Shown here: piece after piece, positions 26,854-35,839 of the stretch
How positions within the stretch are numbered: position 1 is the first letter of the stretch
Layout of the letters: every line of letters begins with the position of its first letter
NCBI GenBank assembly: GCA_035693615.1
Contig: DASSGH010000002.1
Span: forward strand, 1-64,000
Source: VAZQ01 sp035693615
Lineage (GTDB): Bacteria > Pseudomonadota > Alphaproteobacteria > Rhizobiales > Xanthobacteraceae
DNA length: 64,000 nucleotides
Reading direction: 5' to 3'
Program-made: the position numbers and the translations under genes
The notes under the pieces: model-generated
Seen by the model: the letters and a program-made list of their open reading frames with translations, nothing else
Told to the model about the DNA's origin: nothing
The model's database searches: none

Positions 26854-27051
26854 TGTTATTCCTCCGTTGCGGTCGGCGTGCTCATAGCACGGCGTGCACG
26901 AGGTGCCAGCATCGAGGTGGTTGGTTTTGATAATGTGCGTCGTGCCGGCGTCTCGGTGCGGGCTCGCTTGACAGCAGATCATGGTCTGGCGCTTGGTGGT
27001 CGCGCCAAGCACAAGTGGAAATCAAACGCTTGCTCCGATAGTAAAGCCGCG

Positions 27052-27128
27052 GCGCTCGTAGCTCAGCTGGATAGAGCACCAGACTTCGAATCTGGGGGTC
27101 GGGGGTTCGAATCCCTCCGAGCGCGCCA
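27052..27128 (+). tRNA. tRNA-Arg (anticodon TCG)
   Basis: A complete cloverleaf of 77 nt. The acceptor GCGCTCG (27052-27058) pairs with CGAGCGC (27118-27124), followed by G and an encoded CCA. The anticodon stem CCAGA/TCTGG encloses the loop CTTCGAA, giving anticodon TCG, which reads CGA. The T arm has GTTCGAAT. No integrase or attachment repeat is next to it. Confidence 0.95.
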
Positions 27129-27155
27129 ACACTTAAGTAAAATTGGGCGCTCGCC

Positions 27156-28712
27156 TTGAACCGTCGTGAACTCATAGGAAGATCAGCCACTCTTGCGACC
27201 GCCTTCGTCGCCGGCCGCTATTTCGCGCGTGCGGCCGAGGGGTATCCGTTCACGCTGGGCGTCGCGTCCGGGGAGCCGACGCACGATGGCGTCGTGCTGT
27301 GGACGCGCTTGGCGCCCACACCCCTCGCGTTGGATGGATTGGGCGGCCTGTCGAAGCCGGTTTCTGTGACATGGGATGTCGCTACCGACGACGCCATGCG
27401 CAACGTGGTTCGCACCGGACTAGTCGAAGCGGATCGCCGGTTTGCGCATTCGGTGCATGTGGAGGTGGGTGGCCTCGAGCCGGGGCGTCCCTATTGGTAT
27501 CGCTTCACGGCATTGGGTCAGCAAAGCCCGATAGGCCGCACCAAGACCGCTCCAGCGCCGAGCGCAGAGCCGGAGCGTATGCGGCTCGCCTTCGCCTCTT
27601 GTTCGAATTGGGAGATGGGATACTTCAGCGCTTACCGGCACATGACCGAGGAGAATCCCGATCTCGTGATTTTCCTCGGGGATTACATCTACGAGGGGAC
27701 GTTTCCCGACGCTCAGGCGGATCGGATCGTGCGCAAACATGACGGTCCAACCGCCACCGACCTCGCCAGCTATCGCAATCGCTACGCGCTTTATCGCACC
27801 GACGCGGATCTGCAGGCCCTGCATGCGGCGTCCCCGTGCTTGATGACGTGGGACGATCACGAGGTTGAGAACGATTATGCCAACGGGTGGTCGGAGTGGA
27901 TGGAGACGAACCCCCAAGATTTCCTGCGCCGGCGAGCCGCCGCGTACCAGGCCTACTACGAGCACATGCCGCTACGCGCGCGATCGATACCGCAAGGCAG
28001 CGCAATGCGCCTTTATGAGCGCTTTCGATTTGGCCGCCTTGCGTCCTTCTCGGTTTTGGATGGCCGTCAGTACAGAAGCAAACAGCCCTGCCAAGTGCCG
28101 CCACTGCGCAGAGGCCACGTGGCGCCGGACAGTTGTGCGGAGCGCGCGGATCGCAATCGAACGTTGCTCGGCGCTGAGCAGGAGCAATGGCTGTTTGATG
28201 GCTTCAAGCAATCCAGCGTTTCCTGGAACATCATCGCCCAAGAACAGCTTGTCGCCCAGTTGCGTCAGAAAGATCGCGAAGGGGAAGTGGGACACTGGAC
28301 CGACGCCTGGGACGGCTATCCCGCCGCGCGACAGCGCATGCTCGACACCATTTCTGCCACCCAGCCATCCAACCCGGTTTTCTTCGGCGGCGACATTCAT
28401 TCATTCTGGGTTACCGATCTCAAAGCCGATTTCAGCAATCCGTCCTCAGTCTCGGTCGCGACCGAGTTCGTGGGCACATCTGTCACATCCGATCCGCCGC
28501 CGTATGAGTTGATCAAGGGGGTGCTCCCGGAGAATCCTCATGTGCGGTATTTCGAGAGCCGATACCGCGGCTACGTGGCCGTCGATCTTTTCCGCGAACG
28601 GATGGAGACGCGGCTGCAGGTCATATCCGATCGACGTGACCCGAAGGCTACGGTGTCGACGCTCAAGCGCTTTGTCGTCGAGAGCGGCAAACCGGGAGCC
28701 ATTCCGGCTTGA
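27156..28712 (+). CDS. Tat-exported alkaline phosphatase D (PhoD-like)
   Basis: Phosphodiesterase/phosphatase of the PhoD family, 518 residues, starting at a TTG (27156) 27 nt after the tRNA. The N-terminus MNRRELIGRSATLATAF is a twin-arginine signal, so the protein is exported folded. The PhoD pattern is clear: FTLGVASGEPTHDGVVLWTR (N-terminal beta domain), FASCSNWEMGYFSAYRHM, the metal-binding LGDYIYEG, CLMTWDDHEVENDYANGW and the late VFFGGDIHSFW. These give the expected Asp/His/Asn ligands for Ca/Fe. No pho box is evident upstream. Confidence 0.88.
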   Translation: MNRRELIGRSATLATAFVAGRYFARAAEGYPFTLGVASGEPTHDGVVLWTRLAPTPLALDGLGGLSKPVSVTWDVATDDAMRNVVRTGLVEADRRFAHSVHVEVGGLEPGRPYWYRFTALGQQSPIGRTKTAPAPSAEPERMRLAFASCSNWEMGYFSAYRHMTEENPDLVIFLGDYIYEGTFPDAQADRIVRKHDGPTATDLASYRNRYALYRTDADLQALHAASPCLMTWDDHEVENDYANGWSEWMETNPQDFLRRRAAAYQAYYEHMPLRARSIPQGSAMRLYERFRFGRLASFSVLDGRQYRSKQPCQVPPLRRGHVAPDSCAERADRNRTLLGAEQEQWLFDGFKQSSVSWNIIAQEQLVAQLRQKDREGEVGHWTDAWDGYPAARQRMLDTISATQPSNPVFFGGDIHSFWVTDLKADFSNPSSVSVATEFVGTSVTSDPPPYELIKGVLPENPHVRYFESRYRGYVAVDLFRERMETRLQVISDRRDPKATVSTLKRFVVESGKPGAIPA

Positions 28713-28900
28713 ATTTGGCCGATGCCTTGCGATGTAGCCGAGCACGAATGCCGCAATTCACGGCCGAGCCAATCTTGCTGACCTCAACGCCTGGGACCCA
28801 CCTTTTCGCCAGCGCAGAAGGTAGGATACTTGATGCCGGCTGCACCGGGTGTTTGTGTATGGTTCAGCCAGCAAGCACGCCTCAACCAGGGAGTGCCTGA

Positions 28901-29875
28901 ATGTCATCTTCGAGCGACTGGGAGATGCCGCAATCCTTCCAGCCGAAGCCGGAAAACTATGCTTACGACCTCGAGGCAGCGCTGACCTCGATCGTGGGGC
29001 TGCGCGCCATCATTCCCGCCGACGCGTTCACCGCAGAGACGCTCGGCACCGAGCGCACCGGCAACGGCGTGCTGATCCGCGACGGGGTGGTGCTCACGAT
29101 CGGCTATCTCGTTACCGAGGCGGAGACGATCTGGCTGCATCTGCCAGACGGTCGCGCGGTTCCCGGCCACGTGTTGGCCTATGACCAGGAGACCGGGTTT
29201 GGCCTCGTCCAGGCGCTGGCGCGGCTCAATCTGCCGGCGCTGCCGATCGGGCAATCCAAGGCGGCGAAGGTGGGCGATCCGGTCGTGGTCGCGGGAGCCG
29301 GTGGACGTAAGCATTCGGTCGTGGCGCGCATTGCCGCTAAGCAGGAATTCGCCGGCAACTGGGAATATGTCCTCGACGAGGCGATCTTCACTGCGCCGGC
29401 GCATCCGTTCTGGGGCGGCACGGCGATGATCGGACGCACGGGCGAAGTCTTGGGCATCGGCTCGCTGCAAGTCCAGCAGGTGCGCGAAAGCGGCACGCCC
29501 GAGCCGTTGAACATGATCGTACCGATCGATCTTCTGAAGCCGATCCTCGAAGATCTCCTCACCATGGGCCGGCCGAACCATCCTCCGCGGCCATGGCTTG
29601 GCCTCAACGCCACCGAAGTTGACGACAAGGTAGTCGTGGCGCGGGTGTCCGCTGGCGGCCCGGCCCGTCGGGCCAATCTGCGCACCGGCGACGTGGTGTT
29701 GGCGGTCGCCGGCCAAGAGGTGAAGGATCTCGCCGGTTTGTTTCGCAAAGTCTGGTCGCTGGGCCGAGCCGGCGTGGAAGTACCGCTGACGGTTTATCGC
29801 GACGGCCGCACGTTCGAGGTCCGCGTCACCTCCGGCGACCGCAATCGCTTTCTCAAGGGCCCGAGCCTGCACTGA
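28901..29875 (+). CDS. HtrA-like PDZ protein lacking the serine-protease triad
   Basis: The 324-residue product has the layout of an S1C protease: a trypsin-like domain (about residues 25-215) followed by one PDZ domain (about 225-310, GLNATEVDDKVVVARVS onward). All three catalytic positions appear replaced by alignment to the HtrA at 9.8 kb. His becomes Tyr69 (TIGYLVTEAE), Asp becomes Gly99 (DQETGFGLVQ) and Ser becomes Gly172 (HPFWGGTAM). There is no signal peptide. It is therefore probably a non-proteolytic peptide-binding or regulatory homologue, a conclusion drawn from an eye alignment. AGGGAG precedes the ATG at 28901. Confidence 0.78.
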   Translation: MSSSSDWEMPQSFQPKPENYAYDLEAALTSIVGLRAIIPADAFTAETLGTERTGNGVLIRDGVVLTIGYLVTEAETIWLHLPDGRAVPGHVLAYDQETGFGLVQALARLNLPALPIGQSKAAKVGDPVVVAGAGGRKHSVVARIAAKQEFAGNWEYVLDEAIFTAPAHPFWGGTAMIGRTGEVLGIGSLQVQQVRESGTPEPLNMIVPIDLLKPILEDLLTMGRPNHPPRPWLGLNATEVDDKVVVARVSAGGPARRANLRTGDVVLAVAGQEVKDLAGLFRKVWSLGRAGVEVPLTVYRDGRTFEVRVTSGDRNRFLKGPSLH

Positions 29876-30115
29876 GCGCAGCGGGGCGCAAGTCCCTGCA
29901 GAGCAGGCTTTTCGCCGCCCTCGCCTCGACGGGCCGGCGCCATTCCTGAGCGGCCGCAATCCTCCTGATGGATTGAACCCGAGCCGCCAAGTTACGCCGT
30001 TGTCAGAGTCTCCTTTCGCGCAAGTCTCCCATGCCGCGGACATCTCCGGCGTTGTCAGCCGCGGTCACACGCGCGACATGCCATGCATCTATCCAGGAGA
30101 CAGCCGAGGAGGGTC

Positions 30116-30349
30116 ATGGGAATCATCATGATCAACTGTCCCGCGACGGGCCGTGGCGTTTCCACGGGCATCGAGACCATTGGCATCGAAGATCTTCCTG
30201 CCGTGACGGCCAAGATGGTGTGTTCCGCTTGTGGCCGCGTACACGATTGGACCAAAGCAGACGCTTGGCTCGATAACACCGGCGAGCAGTACCGATTAGG
30301 GCCGCTGCCGGCAGGCAGAGCGTCGCCGCTGCGCGCCCCGGGAGCCTGA
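30116..30349 (+). CDS. Small zinc-ribbon-like protein
   Basis: A 77-residue protein from the ATG at 30116, with GAGGAGGG directly upstream. Cys residues in INCPATGRGVSTGIE and MVCSACGRVHDW (Cys-x-x-Cys plus a His) suggest a small metal-binding ribbon. The pattern is common in rhizobial genomes without a defined role. It converges with the peroxiredoxin gene. Confidence 0.7.
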   Translation: MGIIMINCPATGRGVSTGIETIGIEDLPAVTAKMVCSACGRVHDWTKADAWLDNTGEQYRLGPLPAGRASPLRAPGA

Positions 30350-30366
30350 GCTCCGCGTCGAATCGT

Positions 30367-30393
30367 GAAGGGCGCGGCAGCGCCGCGCCCTTC
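30367..30393. terminator. Symmetric stem-loop between convergent genes
   Basis: A perfect 12-bp stem (GAAGGGCGCGGC with GCCGCGCCCTTC) around the loop AGC sits between the stops of the zinc-ribbon and peroxiredoxin genes. There is no T tract on either side, so it is a possible bidirectional terminator or 3'-end stabiliser rather than a classic one. Confidence 0.5.
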
Positions 30394-30414
30394 GCTCAAT
30401 GCCGTCTGCCGGCC

Positions 30415-31077
30415 TCAGGTCCTCGGCTGCGGCACGATGCGGATATACGGCTTGGGCGCTTTCCAGCCTTGCGGATATTGCTTCTTGGCGTCCTCGTCGC
30501 TGACCGAGCCCGCGATGATCACGTCCTCGCCCTGCTTCCAATTCACCGGCGTCGCCACCTTGTGCTTGGCGGTGAGCTGCAGTGAATCGATCACGCGCAA
30601 TACCTCGTCGAAGTTGCGGCCGGTGGTCATCGGGTAGACCAGAACGAGTTTGACCTTCTTGTCCGGGCCGATGACGAAAACGTTGCGTACGGTCTGGTTG
30701 TCCGCCGGCGTGCGTTTCGCCGGATCGCCGGACGTGGCAGCCGGGAGCATGCCGTAGAGCTTCGACACCTTGAAGTCGCTGTCGGCGATCATCGGGTAAT
30801 TTGGGGCGAAGCCTTGGGTCTCCTTGATGTCGTTCACCCAGCTTTGATGGCTTGCCAGCGGATCGACCGAGAGTCCGATGATTTTGACGCCGCGCTTGTC
30901 GAACTCGGGTTTGATCTTCGCCATGTAGCCGAGCTCGGTGGTGCATACCGGGGTGAAGTCCTTGGGATGCGAGAACAGCACCACCCATTTGTCGCCGATC
31001 CACTCGTGGAAGCGGATTTTTCCCTCGGTCGTTTCTGCCTCGAAGTCCGGTGCAATATCGTTGATAGCCAAAGTCAT
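30415..31077 (-). CDS. Peroxiredoxin (1-Cys/Prx6-like)
   Basis: Thiol peroxidase of 220 residues. The N-terminal peroxidatic site is FSHPKDFTPVCTTELGYMAK with the Pxxx(T/S)xxC pattern. The C-terminal half carries RNFDEVLRVIDSLQLTAKHK and PVNWKQGEDVI, typical of the Prx6 class, where usually no second conserved Cys is used. GGAGG lies 6 nt before the ATG at 31077. It reduces hydrogen peroxide and alkyl hydroperoxides in the cytoplasm. Confidence 0.93.
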   Translation of the reverse strand: MTLAINDIAPDFEAETTEGKIRFHEWIGDKWVVLFSHPKDFTPVCTTELGYMAKIKPEFDKRGVKIIGLSVDPLASHQSWVNDIKETQGFAPNYPMIADSDFKVSKLYGMLPAATSGDPAKRTPADNQTVRNVFVIGPDKKVKLVLVYPMTTGRNFDEVLRVIDSLQLTAKHKVATPVNWKQGEDVIIAGSVSDEDAKKQYPQGWKAPKPYIRIVPQPRT

Positions 31078-31731
31078 GAGTTACCTCCGTCGCCTGCCCC
31101 AGTCGGTCGGGTAATATAGTGAGTTGGAACCCGCGCGCCAGAGTTCGCTGTGATAGCAAGAAACTATGAACGGCTGCCTCTTTGGCACGTGCCACATCTT
31201 CCTTCGGTGCGTCGCGGCTGGAGAAGGAATGGATCGCATCTCTGGCGCAGGACAGTATTTACATTGCCGCGCCGATACAGCGACGGTTTGCCGCGCCGAC
31301 GGAGCGACGGAAACGGGCGCTACCGCCTCGGCGGGCTCGTCGCCGGCAGTTTTGATCGCGTTGCGCGCTTGACATAGCTCGACAAAGTTAACCGGGACAG
31401 CATGCGACGTTCTGGGTACGACGGATCATCGCTACACGAGCTCATCACAAATTCCTGATCGTGCCGCACTGCACACCTTTCGCCGGTATCGCCTTATGTG
31501 GCGAGCGCGGTGGAGGGCGGTAACTCCACCGGAATTCGGCCGTTTCCAGATTGTTGCCGCAAGTTCGCCATCCCGCCGCCATCAGCCTGGCGTGCCCGCA
31601 GCGCCGGGCTGCATCGAACCCCAGTCGCGCGTCGCGCGACTAAATCATGAAGGGTGAGGAACCCCTGCCGTCCGACCGAGTTGAAATCAGGGTCCCCCTC
31701 ATCGAGAAGCCCTGGCAAGGGACAAAGCACC
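31078..31731. other. Intergenic stretch upstream of the peroxiredoxin gene
   Basis: About 650 nt without a convincing gene. The peroxiredoxin promoter must lie at the left end on the minus strand (a TATATT occurs near 31115). A near-perfect palindrome, AGTCGCGCG-T-CGCGCGACT, is at 31623-31641. Several short open frames exist but none has ribosome site and composition together. Confidence 0.55.
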
Positions 31732-31929
31732 ATGAGCACGGGCGCGCGTTTATATGCGCTGCTTGCAGCGATCCGCCGGTCCCCCATCGTACTGAGGGTG
31801 GGCGAGCGGCTGCTGCTCGCCCGCGCGTGGGCAAGCGTGCGCAAGTCGCCGGACGTTGATGCCTATGTCCTCGCCTGGATTGCGAGCCATGTGCGGGGCC
31901 CGCGCCGGCCGCCGCATACGTTCATGTGA
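31732..31929 (+). CDS. Small basic hypothetical protein
   Basis: A possible 65-residue protein from the ATG at 31732, with AAGGGA about 11 nt upstream. It is rich in Arg, Ala and Leu (ALLAAIRRSPIVLRVGERLL) and has no recognised domain. It may be real or a chance open frame. Support is the ribosome site and the absence of any other gene here. Confidence 0.4.
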   Translation: MSTGARLYALLAAIRRSPIVLRVGERLLLARAWASVRKSPDVDAYVLAWIASHVRGPRRPPHTFM

Positions 31930-32128
31930 ATCTCCGCATTACGGCTTCCCTGATCTGACCACCACGGCATCTGCGGGGCATCTGATCCGGTGGTGCCTCG
32001 AACGGTTCGGCTTGATGTCGGACCCTGGCGCGGCTGCGCCTCGGTTTTTCGCGCCTTGCGCCGTGTTGACATTTACGCTGCTGCGCAGCAAAGCCTAAAA
32101 ATCGGGTTCGCGGGGTGGCCATCGCCGC

Positions 32129-34144
32129 ATGTTCAAGCGCATCCTGATCGCCAATCGCGGCGAGATCGCCTGCAGGATCATCAAGACTGCCCGCCGCTTG
32201 GGTATTGCCACCGTCGCGGTCTATTCCGAGGCCGATCGGGACGCACTTCACGTCGAAATGGCCGACGAGGCTGTGCCGATCGGACCCCCGCCGGCCGCCG
32301 AAAGCTATCTCGACATCGCGAAAATCGTTGCCGCCTGCCAGCGAACCGGCGCCGAGGCAGTGCATCCGGGCTACGGCTTTCTGGCCGAGCGCGAGGCTTT
32401 TGCCGCCGCGCTGGCGCGCGCTGGCATCGTCTTCATCGGACCCAATGCCAAGGCGATTGCCGCCATGGGCGACAAGATCGAGAGCAAGAAGACGGCGGCG
32501 AAAGCCAAGGTCTCGACCGTTCCGGGGCATCTCGGGGTGATCGCCGATGCCAAGCATGCGCTCAAGATCGCCGACGAGATCGGCTATCCCGTCATGATCA
32601 AGGCATCGGCGGGCGGCGGCGGCAAGGGTATGCGTGTTGCCAAGTCCAAGGATGAAGTTGCCGAGGGCTTTGCCCGCGCGCGTTCGGAGGCGAAATCCTC
32701 CTTCGGCGACGACCGGGTATTCATCGAGAAATATATCGTCGATCCGCGCCACATCGAGATTCAGGTGCTGGGCGACAAGCATGGCAATGTCATTCATCTC
32801 GGCGAGCGCGAATGCTCGATCCAGCGCCGCAATCAGAAGGTCGTGGAGGAGGCGCCGAGCCCGCTGATCGATCCGGCGACGCGCAAAAAAATGGGCGAGC
32901 AGGCAGTCGCGCTCGCCACGGCCGTTGCCTACGACTCTGCCGGGACCGTCGAGTTCGTCGTCGGGCAGGACAAGAGCTTTTATTTTCTCGAAATGAACAC
33001 GCGGCTGCAGGTCGAGCACCCTGTCACCGAACTCGTGACCGGCATCGATTTGGTCGAGCAGATGATCCGGGTTGCGGCGGGCGAGAGGCTTAAGCTCGCG
33101 CAACGCGACATCGAGCTCTCGGGTTGGGCGATTGAGACCCGCATCTATGCCGAGGATCCACTGCGCAACTTCCTGCCGTCGGTCGGTCGGCTGGTGCGCT
33201 ACCGCCCGCCGGCGGAGCGCAGTGCCGGCGGCGTGACCGTGCGCGTCGACACCGGCGTCTACGAGGGTGGCGAGATTTCGCTCTACTACGATCCCATCAT
33301 CGCCAAGCTGATAACCCACGCGCCGACGCGCAAGGAAGCGATCGCCGCGCAGGCCGACGCGCTCGATGCGTTCGCCATCGAGGGCTTCCGGAACAATCTT
33401 TCGTTCCTGGCGGCGTTGATGCAGCACCCGCGATGGCAGTCCGGAAAGCTCTCCACTGCTTTTCTTCCCGAGGAATACCCGGACGGGTTTCACTCCATCG
33501 TTCCCGATGCAGCCGCCGCGCGCGTGCTTGCGGCGGTGGCCGCGGCAATGGATCATGTGCTCGGCGAACGCAAGCGCCGCATCTCCGGCCAGCGGGCGGG
33601 GGCCGCGGTCACGCGCGAGCGGCGGCGCGTGGTGCGGCTGGGCGCGCAGGAGATCACGCTCGACATTGCGCGTGAGGGCGATGCGCTCGCGGTGCGCTTC
33701 GAAGGCGCTGGCAAGTCGCGCCGAGCGCCGCACGCCTTGCGATCCGCGTGGAAACCGGGCGATCCGATCTGGTCGGGGAGGATCGACGAGCAGTCGATCT
33801 CGGTGCAAGTGCGCGCGGTGCTGAACGGATTCGATCTCGCCCATCGCGGCGTCGAGACCCGCGCCTACGTCTACACCGAGCACGAAGCGGCGGCGGTGCG
33901 GCTGATGCCGGAGAAGAAAGTCGCGGACTCCGGCAAGGCGGTGCGCTGTCCGATGCCCGGCCTCGTCGTCTCGATTTCAGTCAGCGAGGGGCAGGAGGTA
34001 AAGGCCGGCGAGGCGCTTGCGGTCGTGGAGGCGATGAAGATGGAGAATGTCTTGCGCGCGGAGCGCGACGGCGTGGTGAAGGCGATCCGCGCCAAGCCAG
34101 GCGACAGCCTCGCGGTCGACGCGGTGATCATGGAGTTCGCGTGA
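32129..34144 (+). CDS. pccA: Propionyl-CoA/acyl-CoA carboxylase, biotin carboxylase and biotin carrier (alpha) subunit
   Basis: Carboxylates its own biotin using ATP and bicarbonate, then serves the beta subunit PccB. The 671-residue product has the biotin carboxylase N-domain (MFKRILIANRGEIACRIIKT), the ATP-grasp with MIKASAGGGGKGMRV, HIEIQVLGDKHGNVIHL and EMNTRLQVEHPVTELVTG, a linker BT domain, and the C-terminal biotinyl domain with EAMKMEN, where Lys is biotinylated. Length and domain order match PccA. Its partner pccB is 6.6 kb upstream on the same strand. Confidence 0.93.
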   Translation: MFKRILIANRGEIACRIIKTARRLGIATVAVYSEADRDALHVEMADEAVPIGPPPAAESYLDIAKIVAACQRTGAEAVHPGYGFLAEREAFAAALARAGIVFIGPNAKAIAAMGDKIESKKTAAKAKVSTVPGHLGVIADAKHALKIADEIGYPVMIKASAGGGGKGMRVAKSKDEVAEGFARARSEAKSSFGDDRVFIEKYIVDPRHIEIQVLGDKHGNVIHLGERECSIQRRNQKVVEEAPSPLIDPATRKKMGEQAVALATAVAYDSAGTVEFVVGQDKSFYFLEMNTRLQVEHPVTELVTGIDLVEQMIRVAAGERLKLAQRDIELSGWAIETRIYAEDPLRNFLPSVGRLVRYRPPAERSAGGVTVRVDTGVYEGGEISLYYDPIIAKLITHAPTRKEAIAAQADALDAFAIEGFRNNLSFLAALMQHPRWQSGKLSTAFLPEEYPDGFHSIVPDAAAARVLAAVAAAMDHVLGERKRRISGQRAGAAVTRERRRVVRLGAQEITLDIAREGDALAVRFEGAGKSRRAPHALRSAWKPGDPIWSGRIDEQSISVQVRAVLNGFDLAHRGVETRAYVYTEHEAAAVRLMPEKKVADSGKAVRCPMPGLVVSISVSEGQEVKAGEALAVVEAMKMENVLRAERDGVVKAIRAKPGDSLAVDAVIMEFA

Positions 34145-34169
34145 TCTGAGCCGATGAATCGGATTTCCG

Positions 34170-34634
34170 ATGACGCTGCATTTCGCCTATGGATCGAACA
34201 TGAGTCGCGTGCTCATGCGTGCGCGCTGCCCGCGCGCCGAGGCGATCGGCACCGCGACGTTGTCGGGTTGGCGCTTCGTCATCGTTCCCGAGGGCTTCGG
34301 CTCGATCGCTCCGCAGCCGGGCGGACGCGTGCATGGCGTGCTGTGGCGGCTCAGCGCGCGCGACGTTGCTGCCGTCAATGCCTACGAAAGCATCCACTCC
34401 GGGCTTTATATGCGCCGCCGCTTGCCGGTGCGGTGCGGCGCGACGCAGGCGATGGCGCTGGTCTATATAGCGCGCCGGCAAGGGGAGGGGCTGCCGCGGC
34501 CGGGTTATATCCCGCTCGTCGTCGAAGCGGCGCGCGAGTGGCAATTGCCTGACGCCTATATCTACTCGCTTGCACGCTGGGCGCCGTCGCGCTGGCGCGG
34601 CGCGCGGGCGAAGGACACGGGGGAGGTGGGATGA
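34170..34634 (+). CDS. Gamma-glutamylcyclotransferase-like protein
   Basis: A 154-residue protein of the GGCT fold. The N-terminal YGSNM (residues 7-11) binds the substrate loop, and Glu73 in NAYESIHSG matches the catalytic acid. Members cyclise gamma-glutamyl amines or release 5-oxoproline; the exact substrate here is unknown. Its end overlaps the start of the acylphosphatase gene by 4 nt. Confidence 0.82.
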   Translation: MTLHFAYGSNMSRVLMRARCPRAEAIGTATLSGWRFVIVPEGFGSIAPQPGGRVHGVLWRLSARDVAAVNAYESIHSGLYMRRRLPVRCGATQAMALVYIARRQGEGLPRPGYIPLVVEAAREWQLPDAYIYSLARWAPSRWRGARAKDTGEVG

Positions 34635-34924
34635 CCATCGCCCGCCATCTCGTCATACGCGGCCGCGTTCAGGGAGTTGGCTACCGCGCCTTTGTGGAGG
34701 ATGCCGCGCTCGATCACGGACTTGGCGGCTGGGTCCGCAACCGGCGCAACGGCGCGGTCGAGGCGGTGTTCGCGGGAGCGCCCGCGGCGGTCAACGCGGT
34801 CACGCATGCTTGTCGCCGCGGGCCACCAGGGGCGCACGTCGACGGCATCGACGAGCGCGAGGCGACGGCGGAGGAACTTGCGCTGGGGGGCGGCGTGCGG
34901 TTTGCCGTATTGCCCACACTCTAG
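34631..34924 (+). CDS. acyP: Acylphosphatase
   Basis: Hydrolyses acyl phosphates. The 97-residue product has the signature GRVQGVGYRAFVEDAA with catalytic Arg19 and GWVRNRRNGAVEAVFAG with Asn37, both at the expected positions. It overlaps the GGCT-like gene by 4 nt and its 3' end converges with the LysR gene 10 nt away. Confidence 0.9.
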   Translation: MTIARHLVIRGRVQGVGYRAFVEDAALDHGLGGWVRNRRNGAVEAVFAGAPAAVNAVTHACRRGPPGAHVDGIDEREATAEELALGGGVRFAVLPTL

Positions 34925-34934
34925 CTGGTGGCCT

Positions 34935-35804
34935 TCAAACCGGGGGCATGCTGCGGAATGCGGCCGCCAAGGTGCGCAACGCTGCGCGCGCATACGCCTC
35001 CGAGACGCGTGAGTGCAGCACAACCTTCGAGCGGCCGAGCGGCGGCAGCGCCAAGGCGGGACCCACGTCGGACGCACCGGGCGGTGCAACGCGCCGCGCG
35101 AGCGGCGCTATCGCCAGGCCGCAGGTCACCGCCGCGACCACCGCGGTGACGCCGCCGCCGGTGAAGGCCTCGACCCAACTCACCCTGGCCTTGTCGAGCA
35201 CGCGAATCGCGTGCGCGCGCACGCCGCAAGGCGAAGCGAGCATGGCCAGGCGCAGCCTCTCTCCTCGCTTGTGACGGAACGTCGGAGCGGCGAACCAGCC
35301 CAATTTGTCTTCCAGCAGATGTTCACCGCCACGCCGGTTTCGCTCTCGCCGCGAAATCACCGCATCGAGCTCTCCGCGGTCGAACTTTTCGAGCAATGCG
35401 TGGGAGAAGTCGATGCGCACATCGAGCCGTAGCGAGGGATCGAAGGCGTTCACGCGCGTGATCAGGTTCGCGAGGCCGGGACCAGCCACGTGATCGCTGA
35501 TGCCAATCGTGAGCCGCCGCTCGATGGGCTGTAGAGGGGCCAGCGCGCGATCGTGCGCAGCAAGAAGCTCGCGCGCACGCTCGAGAAAGCTCATTCCGGC
35601 AGCGGTCAGGCGTACCGATCGGGGCGTTCGTTCGACGAGCGTCATTGTCAGCCGGCCTTCCAACCGCTTGAGCTTCAAGCTGACGGCCGATTGCGTGGCG
35701 CCGAGCACCTGCGCCGCGCGGGTAAAGCTCTGAAGTTCGGCGACAAGCGCGAAAGCGCGCACGGCGTCGAGGTCAAGCGGGCGGGTGGCATCATTTCGAG
35801 CCAT
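34935..35804 (-). CDS. LysR-family transcriptional regulator (divergent from tautomerase)
   Basis: A 289-residue LysR regulator: N-terminal winged helix (LDAVRAFALVAELQSFTRAA then QSAVSLKLKRLEGRL) followed by the effector-binding domain. I place the start at the ATG at 35804; two more in-frame ATGs (35810, 35819) precede it, and none has a clear ribosome site, so a leaderless start is possible. It is divergent from the tautomerase-like gene with about 80 nt between starts and likely controls that gene and itself. Its inducer is unknown. Confidence 0.85.
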   Translation of the reverse strand: MARNDATRPLDLDAVRAFALVAELQSFTRAAQVLGATQSAVSLKLKRLEGRLTMTLVERTPRSVRLTAAGMSFLERARELLAAHDRALAPLQPIERRLTIGISDHVAGPGLANLITRVNAFDPSLRLDVRIDFSHALLEKFDRGELDAVISRRERNRRGGEHLLEDKLGWFAAPTFRHKRGERLRLAMLASPCGVRAHAIRVLDKARVSWVEAFTGGGVTAVVAAVTCGLAIAPLARRVAPPGASDVGPALALPPLGRSKVVLHSRVSEAYARAALRTLAAAFRSMPPV

Positions 35805-35839
35805 TATCATTGATATCATTATAGATGAGATTTCACAAT
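35805..35839 (+). promoter_or_regulatory. Candidate LysR operator and promoter
   Basis: TATCATT occurs twice (35805-35811 and 35814-35820) with a 9-bp period, and the junction contains the palindrome TGATATCA. On the plus strand a TTGATA at 35810 and CACAAT at 35834 could be weak -35 and -10 boxes for the tautomerase gene. The site sits directly before the lysR start, as expected for autoregulation. It is a prediction by eye. Confidence 0.35.

Noticed and set aside
27052..27128. tRNA-Arg as an integration site of a genomic island
   Set aside because: No integrase, transposase or repeated tRNA 3' end is seen nearby; neighbouring genes look like ordinary chromosome.
31922..33883. A 653-codon minus-strand open frame
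   Set aside because: It lies antisense to pccA, whose identity is certain. The translated sequence is Arg/His/Asp-rich and lacks any domain.
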